A stretch of DNA of 64,000 nt from VFMC01 sp963791635 (lineage in GTDB: Bacteria > Actinomycetota > Acidimicrobiia > Acidimicrobiales > Ilumatobacteraceae): contig CAWBTC010000018.1 of the NCBI GenBank assembly GCA_963791635.1, positions 186,001 to 250,000 on the forward strand, given 5' to 3'. The position numbers were made by a program, and so were the translations under genes. Of this stretch, positions 34,040-42,766 are shown piece by piece. The notes under the pieces are model-generated. The model worked only from the letters and a program-made list of their open reading frames with translations, was not told the DNA's origin and searched no databases. The stretch's first letter is position 1. Every line of letters starts with the position of its first letter.

Positions 34040-36040
34040 ATGCAGGATTCCGAGGATCCGGTGATCATCGAGCGAGTCGCAGTGCCGGCAGCGGACGGCA
34101 CATCCCTCGCAGCGAGGCTGCACCGACCCGGCGGCGACGGCCCGTTCGCCACGCTGCTAGAGGCGCTGCCGTACCGGATGGACGACATCACGTCCTCCTA
34201 CGACGACAGCTACCTGCGGTTTGCGCTCGAGGGCGGATTCGCCGTCGTCCGCCTCGATCTCCGAGGCACCGGCAGCTCGGGCGGCACGCTCGTCGACGAG
34301 TACACCGACCTCGAACGCGATGACCTCCGCGCAACGATCGAGTGGATCGCCGAGCAGCCGTGGTCGAGCGGACGGGTCGGCATGTTCGGCACGTCGTACT
34401 CGGGCTTCAACTCGCTCCACATGGCAGCCGACGGTGTGCCGCAGCTCGGCGCAGTGGTGGCCATGTACGCGACCGACGACCGCTACACCGACGACGTCCA
34501 CTACTGCGGAGGCGTGCTCCGCGCGCTCGACCTCATCGACTACCCGCTGTACATGGTGGCGATGAACGCACTGCCGCCCGTGCCATCCGTGTGGGGCGAC
34601 GACTGGGAGGCGGAGTGGCGCCGACGCGTCGACGAATCGCCACCCTGGCTGTTGCAGTGGCTCCGCCATCCGCTCCATGACGAGACGTGGCAACGTGGGT
34701 CGATCCGCCTCGGCACCGATCGCGAGGGGTACGACCGGATCAGTTGCCCCACGATGCTGATCGCCGGATGGGCCGACGGGTACCGCAACAACACGTTCCG
34801 GACCGTGCAGCGCCTCGATGTGCCGTGGCGTCTGCTCGCCGGCCCGTGGGTGCACAAGGATCCCTCGACCGCGCGACCTGGGCCGAACGTCGACAGCGAC
34901 CGCGAGATCATGGCGTTCTTCGACGAGCACCTCCGCGGCGGCGAACCGTCGAGTGCGCATCGGGCGCAGGTGTTCGTCCGCCGTCCCACGCCGCCGGCGC
35001 CCGACCTGGCGCACCAAAACGGCACGTGGCACGAGTTCGACGAGTGGCCCGTGCCGGGTTGGCGGATGGTGGAGCGACGCGTCACCGCGGTCACCGACGA
35101 CGAGGTGACGGTCGACGAACTCGATGTTCGTGGCGACACCGGCATGTACGCCTGGAACTCGTGCGGCGGCGGGCTGCCGTGGGGCCAGCCGCTCGATCAG
35201 CGCCTCGACAACGCAGCGTCGATCACCTACGACTGGCATCACCACGACGAAATGATGCTGGTGGGCAACGCTGCCGTCTCGATGCGGGTGCGTTCATCGG
35301 CCACCGTCGGACACGTGTCGGTGAAGCTCTGCGACGTGGCACCCGACGGCACATCGACGCTCATCACCCGCGGCATGCTCGATCTCACCATGGCGGGCTG
35401 CTGGCCATCGGACGCGTTCGGCACACCGGGGAGAGAACCCAGCCCCGTGGTGCCCGGTGAGTGGATCGACCTGCGCATCGGGCTGGAGGCCACTACGTGG
35501 ACGTTCCTGCCCGAACGTCGACTTCGACTCGCGATCGCCGGTACCGACTGGCCGAACTGCTGGCCACCGTCGCAACCGTTCGTGCTCGGTGTCGATCGTG
35601 GCTCGGTGCGCGTCGAACTGCCTGTTGTCGACGAGCTGCCGGCGCTCACCCATGTGTTCATGCCTGGACCCGGACCGAGCGATGACGAAGCCGACGGGGT
35701 CGAGTGGCGATACGAACACGACGTGCTCGGTCGCGAGAGCCGCGTGCACAGCCGCTACGGAGGCCGTCACGGCGGACATGACGGCATCGTGATCGACGAC
35801 GTCTATGAGGGCTCGCTCGGCATCAGCACGACCGATCTCTCGCGAGGTTGGGCGACGGGTCGATCCCGTTTCGACCTCACGCTTGCGCTCTCCGACGGCA
35901 CCACCACCGTGTGCAGCGCGGAGTCGGCGCTGCACATCACGAGCGACCACGAGTCGTTCCACGTCGAGCTCACCCTCAGTGCCTCACGCGATGGCGAGCC
36001 GTTCGCGCGACGAACCTGGACCGACACGCTCGCACGCTGA
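34040..36040 (+). CDS. CocE/NonD family (peptidase S15-like) hydrolase
   Basis: The 666-residue protein has an alpha/beta hydrolase domain with the nucleophile S119 in GTSYSGFNS, a RLDLRGTGSSGG segment, and the acid/base region DGYRNNTF and AGPWVHKDPS. A C-terminal jelly-roll (DUF_XPD-type) domain follows from about residue 370 (SSATVGHVSVKLCDVAPDG). Members cleave X-prolyl dipeptides, cocaine-like esters or glutaryl groups. There is no signal peptide. It diverges from the amine oxidase by 50 bp and converges on the S9 peptidase with a 12-bp gap. Confidence 0.9.
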   Translation: MQDSEDPVIIERVAVPAADGTSLAARLHRPGGDGPFATLLEALPYRMDDITSSYDDSYLRFALEGGFAVVRLDLRGTGSSGGTLVDEYTDLERDDLRATIEWIAEQPWSSGRVGMFGTSYSGFNSLHMAADGVPQLGAVVAMYATDDRYTDDVHYCGGVLRALDLIDYPLYMVAMNALPPVPSVWGDDWEAEWRRRVDESPPWLLQWLRHPLHDETWQRGSIRLGTDREGYDRISCPTMLIAGWADGYRNNTFRTVQRLDVPWRLLAGPWVHKDPSTARPGPNVDSDREIMAFFDEHLRGGEPSSAHRAQVFVRRPTPPAPDLAHQNGTWHEFDEWPVPGWRMVERRVTAVTDDEVTVDELDVRGDTGMYAWNSCGGGLPWGQPLDQRLDNAASITYDWHHHDEMMLVGNAAVSMRVRSSATVGHVSVKLCDVAPDGTSTLITRGMLDLTMAGCWPSDAFGTPGREPSPVVPGEWIDLRIGLEATTWTFLPERRLRLAIAGTDWPNCWPPSQPFVLGVDRGSVRVELPVVDELPALTHVFMPGPGPSDDEADGVEWRYEHDVLGRESRVHSRYGGRHGGHDGIVIDDVYEGSLGISTTDLSRGWATGRSRFDLTLALSDGTTTVCSAESALHITSDHESFHVELTLSASRDGEPFARRTWTDTLAR

Positions 36041-36052
36041 ACCACCTGTCAG

Positions 36053-37921
36053 TCACGTCATCAGGTGCCAGTCGAGGAAGCGTTCGAGCCGGCGATGGAA
36101 GTCGAGGAACGGCTCGGTCCGCAGCAGCCCGTGCCCCTCGGTGGGATACGTGACGTACTCGTACTGCTTGCCCAGACGGCGGAGGGCCTCGATCAGCTCG
36201 ACAGCCTGTCGGAGGTTCACCCGCTGATCGAGCTCGCCATGGGCGATCAGCAACGGTGCGCGCACCTGATCGATGCGATGGATGGGCGAGCCGGCGTCAT
36301 ACGCCGCTCGGTGGTCTCGCGGATGGCCCATCATCCGCTCCAGGTCGAGCCGGCCGACGAGATCACCCTGCGCCCACGACGTGAGGATGTCGCAGTCGCC
36401 GTACTTCATCACCGCAGCCGCGTAGCGGTGCCGTGGATCGTCCACCGCTGCATGCAGGGCCATGTACGAGCCATAGCTGGCACCGAAGATCGCGATGCGA
36501 GTGGAATCGATCCACGACAACGACGAGAGGTGGTCGTGCGCGGCCAGGCAATCGTGAGTGTCGGCGACACCCCACACGCCGTGGTTCGCCCGCTCGAAGT
36601 CACGCCCGTACGAGGTGCTCCCGCGGACGTTGATCGCGAACCAGGCGTAGCCCTTGTCGACGAAGTACTGGGCGACGCCGTCCCACTCGTCACCCGTGAG
36701 CGATGTCGGCCCACCGTGCGGCTGCACCACGGCCGGGGACGGCCGACCCGCCGTGGACGTGCGCGGACGGTAGAGCCAGCCGTGCACCTCCATGCCGTCG
36801 AGTGAGCGATACGTGACGTGCTCGGGGACCACGTGCTCCGCTGTCCGCACGACTGCCGGCGTTCGGTCGACGAGCACGCGAACCACGCCGTCGGGCATCA
36901 CTCGGCACAGCCGTGCAGGTCGGTCGAACGCCTCGTGGACAGCGACGATCGAGCCGTCGGCCAGGGGCGACGGCGACGACCACGTACCGCCCGCAGCCAC
37001 CACGCTGACACGTCCCGAGGCGACGTCGATGCGCACGAGATCGCTCACGCCTCGGCGCGACCGCACGCCCACCAGCTCCGTGCCGGCGGCGATGAACCGC
37101 AGCTCGCCGAAGTCGGCGTCGTCGTGCGTCACCCGGCGCGGCGCACCCGCGGTGCATTCACCTGTCTCCACCACGAACACCTCGTACCAACCGGTGAGTT
37201 CACTCGCATAGGCGAGCGTGGTGCCATCAGGCGACCAGGTGGCGCTGCGGGCGTTGATCGACGTGTCGCGCACCACGGTGCGGGTCGCGCCCGTTGAGAC
37301 GTCGACGACGTGGACGCTGGTGCAGTTCAGATCGTCGTGGTGGAAAACGTGGTGCGCGACATGTCGGCGATCGGGTGACACGGCCACCCCGAAGCAATCC
37401 CCCGCAGCGCTGGCCAGCCGCGCCGGCCAGGCGTCGTCGACCGCGACGATGGCGAGCGCGGTCGTGTGATCACTTGCTCGATCGACACCCACGATGAGAC
37501 GCCCGTCGTCGAGCCACTCGGGCGACGAGCCCTCGCACACCTTGGACGGGATCCCTCCGGTCACCGCGACGACGTGCACGTGACCGCCGTGGGTGTACGC
37601 CAACCGAGTGCCGTCGGGCGACCACGTCGCTCCCCCGTCGTCCCAGTACGCCACGAGTGTGCGACCGGTCGTGACACGTACGGCCTCGCCACCTTCCACC
37701 GACACGGTCCACGCATCGGAGCAGTCGTCATCCACCACGAACGAGACGGTTGTGCCGTCGGGCGACACGTTGGCGTGTCGCACGCGCTGTGTGGCGGCCA
37801 CCATCTCGAGGCGCCACGATGGCGGAGGCCGCCGATCCGGCCTTCCCGGGTTCGGGATGCCGCCGCACTCGTCGATCCCCACCCACCAGCGCGGTGCCGT
37901 CACGTCATCAGGAGCTGCCAC
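36053..37921 (-). CDS. S9 family prolyl oligopeptidase-like peptidase
   Basis: A 622-residue serine peptidase. Residues ~30-370 form a TolB/beta-propeller with repeats such as SPDGTTVSFVVDD and WSPDGTRLAYTHGG. Residues ~380-622 form the alpha/beta hydrolase domain with S482 (FGASYGSYMAL), D565 (HGELDQRVN) and H597 (TEGHGLLR). These enzymes cleave short peptides, often after proline or from acylated ends, and act in the cytoplasm because no signal sequence is seen. It lies between the CocE and P1 peptidase genes, suggesting a peptide-scavenging group, though all three differ in strand. Confidence 0.9.
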   Translation of the reverse strand: MAAPDDVTAPRWWVGIDECGGIPNPGRPDRRPPPSWRLEMVAATQRVRHANVSPDGTTVSFVVDDDCSDAWTVSVEGGEAVRVTTGRTLVAYWDDGGATWSPDGTRLAYTHGGHVHVVAVTGGIPSKVCEGSSPEWLDDGRLIVGVDRASDHTTALAIVAVDDAWPARLASAAGDCFGVAVSPDRRHVAHHVFHHDDLNCTSVHVVDVSTGATRTVVRDTSINARSATWSPDGTTLAYASELTGWYEVFVVETGECTAGAPRRVTHDDADFGELRFIAAGTELVGVRSRRGVSDLVRIDVASGRVSVVAAGGTWSSPSPLADGSIVAVHEAFDRPARLCRVMPDGVVRVLVDRTPAVVRTAEHVVPEHVTYRSLDGMEVHGWLYRPRTSTAGRPSPAVVQPHGGPTSLTGDEWDGVAQYFVDKGYAWFAINVRGSTSYGRDFERANHGVWGVADTHDCLAAHDHLSSLSWIDSTRIAIFGASYGSYMALHAAVDDPRHRYAAAVMKYGDCDILTSWAQGDLVGRLDLERMMGHPRDHRAAYDAGSPIHRIDQVRAPLLIAHGELDQRVNLRQAVELIEALRRLGKQYEYVTYPTEGHGLLRTEPFLDFHRRLERFLDWHLMT

Positions 37922-37973
37922 GGGCGGATCGTAGTGGTGGCCATCGACATGCTGGATCCGTAGTGTCGGCCCG

Positions 37974-39065
37974 ATGTCGACCGATCACGTTCCACCGATG
38001 CCACGGCCCCGAGCCCGGAGCTTCGGGCTCGACTTCGGCAAGCTGCCCACCGGCCCACACAACGCGATCACCGACGTGCCCGGTGTCCGCGTGGGCCATG
38101 TCACGCTGTGGCACGGCGACGTGGCCAGCGGCGACCCGGTCGCCCGCACGGGCGTGACCACGATCGTGCCCGATGAGCCGCGCGCGATGTTCTCCCAGCC
38201 GATGGCGGCGGGAAGCGCCGTGCTCAACGGAGCCGGGGAGCTCACTGGTTCGCTTGAACTGCGTGAATGGGGCACGATCGAGACGCCGATCGTGCTCACC
38301 AGCACCTCGGCGGTGGGTCGCGCCTACGACGCCGTGGTGGACGCGATGTTCGCCGTCGGCGCCGATGAAGTCGTGATCCCCATCGTGGGTGAGTGCGACG
38401 ACTCGTGGCTCGATGACATGTATCGGCGATGGATCACCGTCGACCACGTCCGCCAGGCCCTCGACCACGCAACGGGCGGCCCGGTGGCCGAAGGCGTTGT
38501 GGGAGCCGGCACCGGGATGGTCACGATGGGCCACAAGGCGGGCATCGGCAGCGCCTCGCGTCTGATCGACGGACTCGGCACGATCGGGGTGCTGCTGCTG
38601 TGCAACTTCGGAGCGCGAGACGACCTCCGCATCGGCGGCGTCCACGTGGGCGAGCGGTTGCACCGCGAGAGCACCGACGCCGCGCCCACCCTCGACTCGG
38701 GTCGATCGAGCAGCTGCCTCGGCGTCGTGATGACCGACATCCCGCTCGACGCACGCCAGCTCGAACGAGTGGCACGACGTGTGGGTCTCGGCCTCGCTCG
38801 CGTCGGTTCTGTGGCGCACCATGGCAGCGGCGACATCTTCTGCGCAGCGTCCACCACGAACCGCCAACCGCGTCACGCCACCGGACTCCGGTCGATGCAG
38901 CTGATCGGCGACGGCTCGCTGAACGACGTGTTCACCGCTGTGGTCGATGCGAGCGAAGAGGCCGTCACGAACGCGCTGTTCGTCGCCGACACCGTCACCG
39001 GCGTCGACGGTCACACCGCGCCGGGACTGCCCATCGAACGAGTGGTCGAACTGCTACGTCGATGA
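37974..39065 (+). CDS. P1 family peptidase (DmpA/BapA-type aminopeptidase)
   Basis: This 363-residue protein fits the DmpA/BapA family of self-processing N-terminal nucleophile hydrolases, with FGKLPTGPHNAITDVPGVRVGHVTL at the start, GVVGAGTGMVTMGHKAGIG in the middle and VVMTDIPLDARQLERVARR after the cleavage region. In DmpA the chain is cut at Gly-Ser and the serine becomes the nucleophile. Here the aligned site reads GRSSSCLG, so the residue before the likely serine is Ser rather than Gly. Members release D- or beta-amino acids from peptides. The 3' end overlaps the convergent uracil-DNA glycosylase gene by 55 bp. Confidence 0.88.
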   Translation: MSTDHVPPMPRPRARSFGLDFGKLPTGPHNAITDVPGVRVGHVTLWHGDVASGDPVARTGVTTIVPDEPRAMFSQPMAAGSAVLNGAGELTGSLELREWGTIETPIVLTSTSAVGRAYDAVVDAMFAVGADEVVIPIVGECDDSWLDDMYRRWITVDHVRQALDHATGGPVAEGVVGAGTGMVTMGHKAGIGSASRLIDGLGTIGVLLLCNFGARDDLRIGGVHVGERLHRESTDAAPTLDSGRSSSCLGVVMTDIPLDARQLERVARRVGLGLARVGSVAHHGSGDIFCAASTTNRQPRHATGLRSMQLIGDGSLNDVFTAVVDASEEAVTNALFVADTVTGVDGHTAPGLPIERVVELLRR

Positions 39066-39763
39066 CGCTCGGTCGGTGCGCCGGTCGCTGCCTCCGCCAG
39101 TTCGACCGCACGGCGGAACACCGCATCCAACATCGGCTCGGTGAGCCTGCCCGTGAAGGTGTTCTGTTGGCTGGGGTGGAACGAGCACACGAGCACCGGC
39201 CCACCGTCAGGCGTCAGGACCTCGGCCAGGTGACCGAACTTCGGCCGTGGCTTCACGGCGTACTCATGGCAGGCCACCTCGTATGCGAACGCGCCGAGAC
39301 ACACCATCACGCGAACGTTCCCGAGGAGCGCCAACTCGCGCTGCATGAACGGCCGGCACTCGTCGCGCTCGTCGGGCAACGGCTTGTTGCCGGGTGGAGC
39401 GCACTTGACCGCAGCCGTCACCCAGGCGTCGCGCAGGGCCAGCCCGTCGTCGGCCGAGACCGACGTCGGTTGATTGGCCAGGCCGGCTCGGTGCATCGCC
39501 CGGAACAGCCAGTCCCCCGAGCGGTCGCCGGTGAACACCCTGCCGGTGCGGTTCGCCCCGTGCGCAGCCGGAGCGAGGCCGAGCACGACGATGCGCGCTG
39601 CGCCGTCGCCGAAGCCAGGGATCGGTCGACCCCAGTACACCTGGGTGCGATAGCTGGCGCGCCTGTCGATCGCCACCTGTTCGCGCCAGGCGACGAGACG
39701 GGGACACCGCCGACAGTCACAGACATCGGAGTGCAGGCGGTCGAGTGAATCCACGTGGTTCAC
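39011..39763 (-). CDS. udgB: Uracil-DNA glycosylase, family 5 (UdgB-type)
   Basis: The 250-residue protein carries the family 5 signatures GLAPAAHGANRTGRVFTGD and CSFHPSQQNTFTGRLT, plus an N-terminal cluster of cysteines (C15, C17, C20) that with later cysteines binds [4Fe-4S]. It removes uracil and other deaminated bases from DNA. GTG 39763 is chosen; GTG 39754 is also possible. The last 55 bp overlap the P1 peptidase coding end on the other strand, and its start is only 18 bp from that of the divergent phosphatase gene, so promoters must overlap. Confidence 0.92.
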   Translation of the reverse strand: MNHVDSLDRLHSDVCDCRRCPRLVAWREQVAIDRRASYRTQVYWGRPIPGFGDGAARIVVLGLAPAAHGANRTGRVFTGDRSGDWLFRAMHRAGLANQPTSVSADDGLALRDAWVTAAVKCAPPGNKPLPDERDECRPFMQRELALLGNVRVMVCLGAFAYEVACHEYAVKPRPKFGHLAEVLTPDGGPVLVCSFHPSQQNTFTGRLTEPMLDAVFRRAVELAEAATGAPTERHRRSSSTTRSMGSPGAV

Positions 39764-39781
39764 GTTAGGTTTCCGGTTGCC

Positions 39782-40453
39782 ATGCCACCATCGAAGCCCT
39801 CCGCCGCGCCATCGGCGACCAAGCATCCTGCCGGGACGCTCGTGCTGCTCGTCCGCCACGGACAGACCCCCACCACGGGCAAGGTGCTCCCGGGCCGGGC
39901 GGCCGGTCTCCACCTGGCTGAGGTGGGCCGCGAACAGGCCACCCGTGCCGCCGAGCGCATCGCTGAACTGTCGAAGGTCGATGCCATCTACGCCTCGCCC
40001 CTGGAGCGTGCCCGCGAGACCGCCATCCCGATCGCTGCCGCACATGGCCTCAAGGTCCAGATCGACAAAGGACTCCTCGAATGCGACTTCGGCGACTGGA
40101 CAGGCTCCGAGCTCAAGAAGCTGATGAAGCTGCCCGAGTGGAACACCGTGCAACGAGCGCCGAGCACGTTCACGTTTCCCAACGGTGAGAGCTTCATCGC
40201 GATGCAGACCCGCATGGTCAGCGCCATCGACCGGCTGCGCGCCAAGCACGACGGCGGCGTGATCGTGCTCGTCTCGCACGCGGATCCGATCAAGGCGGCG
40301 GTGGCCCACGCGATGGGCACACACATCGACCTGTTCCAACGCATCGTCATCGGCACGTGCTCGGTGTCTGCCATCGCCTACGGCATGGGCGCCCCGATCG
40401 TGCTCACCGTCAACTCCACCGGCGGTTCCCTCGCCGAGCTGCGTCCTTCATGA
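39782..40453 (+). CDS. Histidine phosphatase, MSMEG_4193-type putative phosphomutase
   Basis: A 223-residue phosphoglycerate-mutase-like enzyme with the catalytic RHG at 25-27 (LLVRHGQTP), ASPLERARETA and the second histidine in VLVSHADPIKAA. In actinobacteria this subfamily is consistently encoded beside DUF3090 and SCO1664-family genes, as here, often near the mycothiol ligase mshC (not seen in this window). The reaction is unproven. ATG 39782 follows a divergent promoter shared with udgB; the following gene starts 11 bp after its stop. Confidence 0.9.
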   Translation: MPPSKPSAAPSATKHPAGTLVLLVRHGQTPTTGKVLPGRAAGLHLAEVGREQATRAAERIAELSKVDAIYASPLERARETAIPIAAAHGLKVQIDKGLLECDFGDWTGSELKKLMKLPEWNTVQRAPSTFTFPNGESFIAMQTRMVSAIDRLRAKHDGGVIVLVSHADPIKAAVAHAMGTHIDLFQRIVIGTCSVSAIAYGMGAPIVLTVNSTGGSLAELRPS

Positions 40454-40463
40454 GCTGACGGCC

Positions 40464-40976
40464 ATGGGCATCTCCTTCGACTTCGACGACGTGGATGCGT
40501 TCACCGTCGGCACCGTGGGCCGACCAGGCCAACGCATCTTCCTCATCCAGGCTCGGCACGGGCGCGAGCGCGTCACGGTGAAGTGCGAGAAGCAGCAAGC
40601 TGCGGCCATCGCCGAGCACCTGCGCACCGTGCTCAACGACCTGCCGCCGCCCGATGATCGCCCGATGCCGGCAGCGATGGAGCTCACCCCTCCGATCGAG
40701 CCGGCGTTCGTGCTCGGTGCGGTCGGTCTCGGCTACGAACGATCGACCGACCGGGTGCTGGTGCAACTCGACGAGTTCATTCCCGTCGACGAAGACGGCG
40801 AGCCCGAGTTGGAGGCACTCGAGGATCGCAGTCGCGTTCGCGTGTTCCTCACCCGCGGCCAGGTCTTGGCGTTCTGTGATCAGGCCGATTCGCTCGTGGC
40901 TGCCGGGCGACCGCCGTGCATGTGGTGCAGCATGCCGATCGACCCCGATGGGCACATCTGCCCGCGGATGAACTGA
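40464..40976 (+). CDS. DUF3090 family protein
   Basis: The 170-residue protein matches DUF3090: an N-terminal FDFDDVDAFTVGTVGRPGQR, a central YERSTDRVLVQLDEF and a C-terminal cysteine/histidine motif CMWCSMPIDPDGHICPRMN, a likely zinc site. No activity is known. It lies in a tight operon between the phosphomutase-like gene (10-bp gap) and the SCO1664-family gene (6-bp gap), an arrangement conserved across actinobacteria. Confidence 0.9.
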   Translation: MGISFDFDDVDAFTVGTVGRPGQRIFLIQARHGRERVTVKCEKQQAAAIAEHLRTVLNDLPPPDDRPMPAAMELTPPIEPAFVLGAVGLGYERSTDRVLVQLDEFIPVDEDGEPELEALEDRSRVRVFLTRGQVLAFCDQADSLVAAGRPPCMWCSMPIDPDGHICPRMN

Positions 40977-40982
40977 CCACCC

Positions 40983-41705
40983 GTGTCTGACGGACCAGCC
41001 ACGCGCGATCGCTCCGACCAGTTGGAGGTCCTGTCCCGGGGCGAGCTCGACATCGAAGGTCGAATGCCGTGGAGCAGCAACGCAACCTTCCTCGTCAACC
41101 TCGCTCACGGCGAGCGCAGGGCGCAGGGGATCTACAAGCCGCTGCGCGGTGAGCGTCCGCTGTGGGACTTCGAACCCGGCCTCCACCGCCGCGAGTTGGC
41201 GGCGTACGAGTTGAGCGAGGCGCTCGGCCTCGACCTCGTGCCACCGACGGTGATCCGCGATGGTCCACTCGGCGAGGGCAGCGTGCAGTGGTATGTGGAC
41301 GCCGACCATCAGCAGCACTACTTCACGCTGCAGGAGACGCGCGACGACCTGCACGACGTGTTCCGGCACGTCGCCGTGTTCGACCTGATCGCGAACAACA
41401 CCGATCGCAAGAGCGGGCACCTCCTCATCGACACCGACGACCACGTGTGGGGAATCGATCACGGCCTGTGCTTCGCCGCCGAGTTCAAGCTGCGCACCGT
41501 GGTGTGGGAGTACGCCGGCGATCCGGTGGTCGGTGATCTGCTGGCCGCCGTCGCTCGGGTGGCCGAGTCGGTGCCGCTGTCGATGGCCACCCTGCTGGCC
41601 GACGACGAGGTAGAGGCCGTGCGGGAGAGGGCACAGTGGATCGTGGAGCACCCGGTGCTGCCCGCCGACCACTCGGGCCGTCGCTATCCGTGGCCGCTCG
41701 TCTGA
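40983..41705 (+). CDS. SCO1664 family protein (PI3/PI4-kinase-like fold)
   Basis: The 240-residue protein contains kinase-like elements: IYKPLRGERPLWDF with a nucleotide-binding lysine, FDLIANNTDRKSGHLLID as a catalytic loop (N-N-x-D-R) and WGIDHGLCF in place of the metal-binding DFG. These resemble the PI3/4-kinase-like SCO1664 family, whose substrate is unknown. Start is GTG 40983. It overlaps the next gene by one base (TGATG), so all four genes from 39782 to 42697 form one operon. Confidence 0.88.
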   Translation: MSDGPATRDRSDQLEVLSRGELDIEGRMPWSSNATFLVNLAHGERRAQGIYKPLRGERPLWDFEPGLHRRELAAYELSEALGLDLVPPTVIRDGPLGEGSVQWYVDADHQQHYFTLQETRDDLHDVFRHVAVFDLIANNTDRKSGHLLIDTDDHVWGIDHGLCFAAEFKLRTVVWEYAGDPVVGDLLAAVARVAESVPLSMATLLADDEVEAVRERAQWIVEHPVLPADHSGRRYPWPLV

Positions 41706-42697
41706 TGGATCACGGCGAAGACGACGACCTCGACGAGCTGATCCACCGCGCCGATCTCGACGGACTCGTGCGTCTCGTCGATGCGCGATGCGCGTCACGG
41801 GACTGGGAGGGTCTGGTGCGGCTGCGTGACCGCACCCGTGCTGCTGTCCTCACCGGCCGTCAGCTGTGGCCGGCCGCCACGCTGGCCGAGTACCGGCTCG
41901 CGCTCTGGGCGCCGGCCGAATGGGCCGCCCGCGTGCTCGACGAGGAGAGCGGCAGGTTCACCATCGGCCCACTGACGGAGGTGGTGGCCCAGCACCACGA
42001 CCTTGCGTCGTTGCGGGCGCACCTCGCACCCAGCCCCCGCCTCGGCTTCATCGCCCACGAGCGCGTGCTGCGCGGCGAGCAGGTGGAGGCCGAGGGTCTG
42101 ATCGATGTGCTCGACCTGCCATTCGCACTCCAGTCGTGGGAGCCCGCGTACGCACTCGCGACGTACTCCGACGACGGCATCGATGCGCCGTCGCCCGCGC
42201 TACCCGAGACGGCACGCTTCGTGGCGATGGACGGTTCGGCGGCCACCGAGGTCGACGACGACATGGTGATCCCTGCAGTCCGCCAGCTGCTCGAGCCGTG
42301 GACCGCGTCGTCGAACGGCCGCGCCGACGTGATGTGCGTGGAGGCGAATGCGCCGGACGCACTCGCCACGCTCGGCATCGCTCATCCCCGCCTGGCCGTC
42401 CTCACCCCTGCCGAGGCACTGGCATGGTTGGCATGGGCCGGTGCGAGCGGCGGGGCACACGGGCGTCGACGCGGCAACGCGATCGGCCGCTTCGGAGCCT
42501 GGTGGGTGCTCGCCGCGCTGGCCGATGCCACCGACGACTGGCCCGTCGACCCCGATGAACTGGGCGACATGGCGGCCGAGCTCACGTGGTACTGGTGGGA
42601 TGCGGGTGAACCGCGACTCGGCTGGGAGCTCCAGCTGGTGATCGAAGACGTGCAGGACGGCCTCAGCTGGGCGATCAGCGCCCGAGACGCCCACTGA
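41705..42697 (+). CDS. Uncharacterised protein coupled to the SCO1664-family gene
   Basis: This 330-residue protein has no recognised domain. It is rich in Ala, Leu, Asp and Trp and looks alpha-helical, with a repeat-like N-terminus (DDLDELIHRADLDGLVRLVD). Near the C-terminus, GRRRGNAIGRFGAWWVLAALA followed by WYWWDAGEPRLGWELQL forms a Trp-rich region. No signal or membrane segments are obvious. The start ATG overlaps the stop of the previous gene by one base, so it is translationally coupled to the conserved trio and may work with it. Confidence 0.75.
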   Translation: MDHGEDDDLDELIHRADLDGLVRLVDARCASRDWEGLVRLRDRTRAAVLTGRQLWPAATLAEYRLALWAPAEWAARVLDEESGRFTIGPLTEVVAQHHDLASLRAHLAPSPRLGFIAHERVLRGEQVEAEGLIDVLDLPFALQSWEPAYALATYSDDGIDAPSPALPETARFVAMDGSAATEVDDDMVIPAVRQLLEPWTASSNGRADVMCVEANAPDALATLGIAHPRLAVLTPAEALAWLAWAGASGGAHGRRRGNAIGRFGAWWVLAALADATDDWPVDPDELGDMAAELTWYWWDAGEPRLGWELQLVIEDVQDGLSWAISARDAH

Positions 42698-42717
42698 CCC
42701 AGCGGTCCGCGGGCGCG

Positions 42718-42743
42718 AAAAGGGGCGGCCTTTCGGCCGCCCC
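42718..42743 (-). terminator. Intrinsic terminator for the etf operon
   Basis: GGGGCGGCC and GGCCGCCCC form a perfect 9-bp stem with a TTTC loop (42722-42743). On the minus strand the stem is followed by TTTT (42721-42718), so it is oriented to end transcripts of etfBA, 24 bp after the etfA stop. The stem could also stop the converging operon. Confidence 0.8.
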
Positions 42744-42766
42744 GATCCGGTCCAGACGTCGCTCCC

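Noticed and set aside
32802..34064. Plus-strand frame of 442 codons opposite the amine oxidase
   Set aside because: Shadow frame; the minus strand has an FAD motif and covalent-flavin cysteine.
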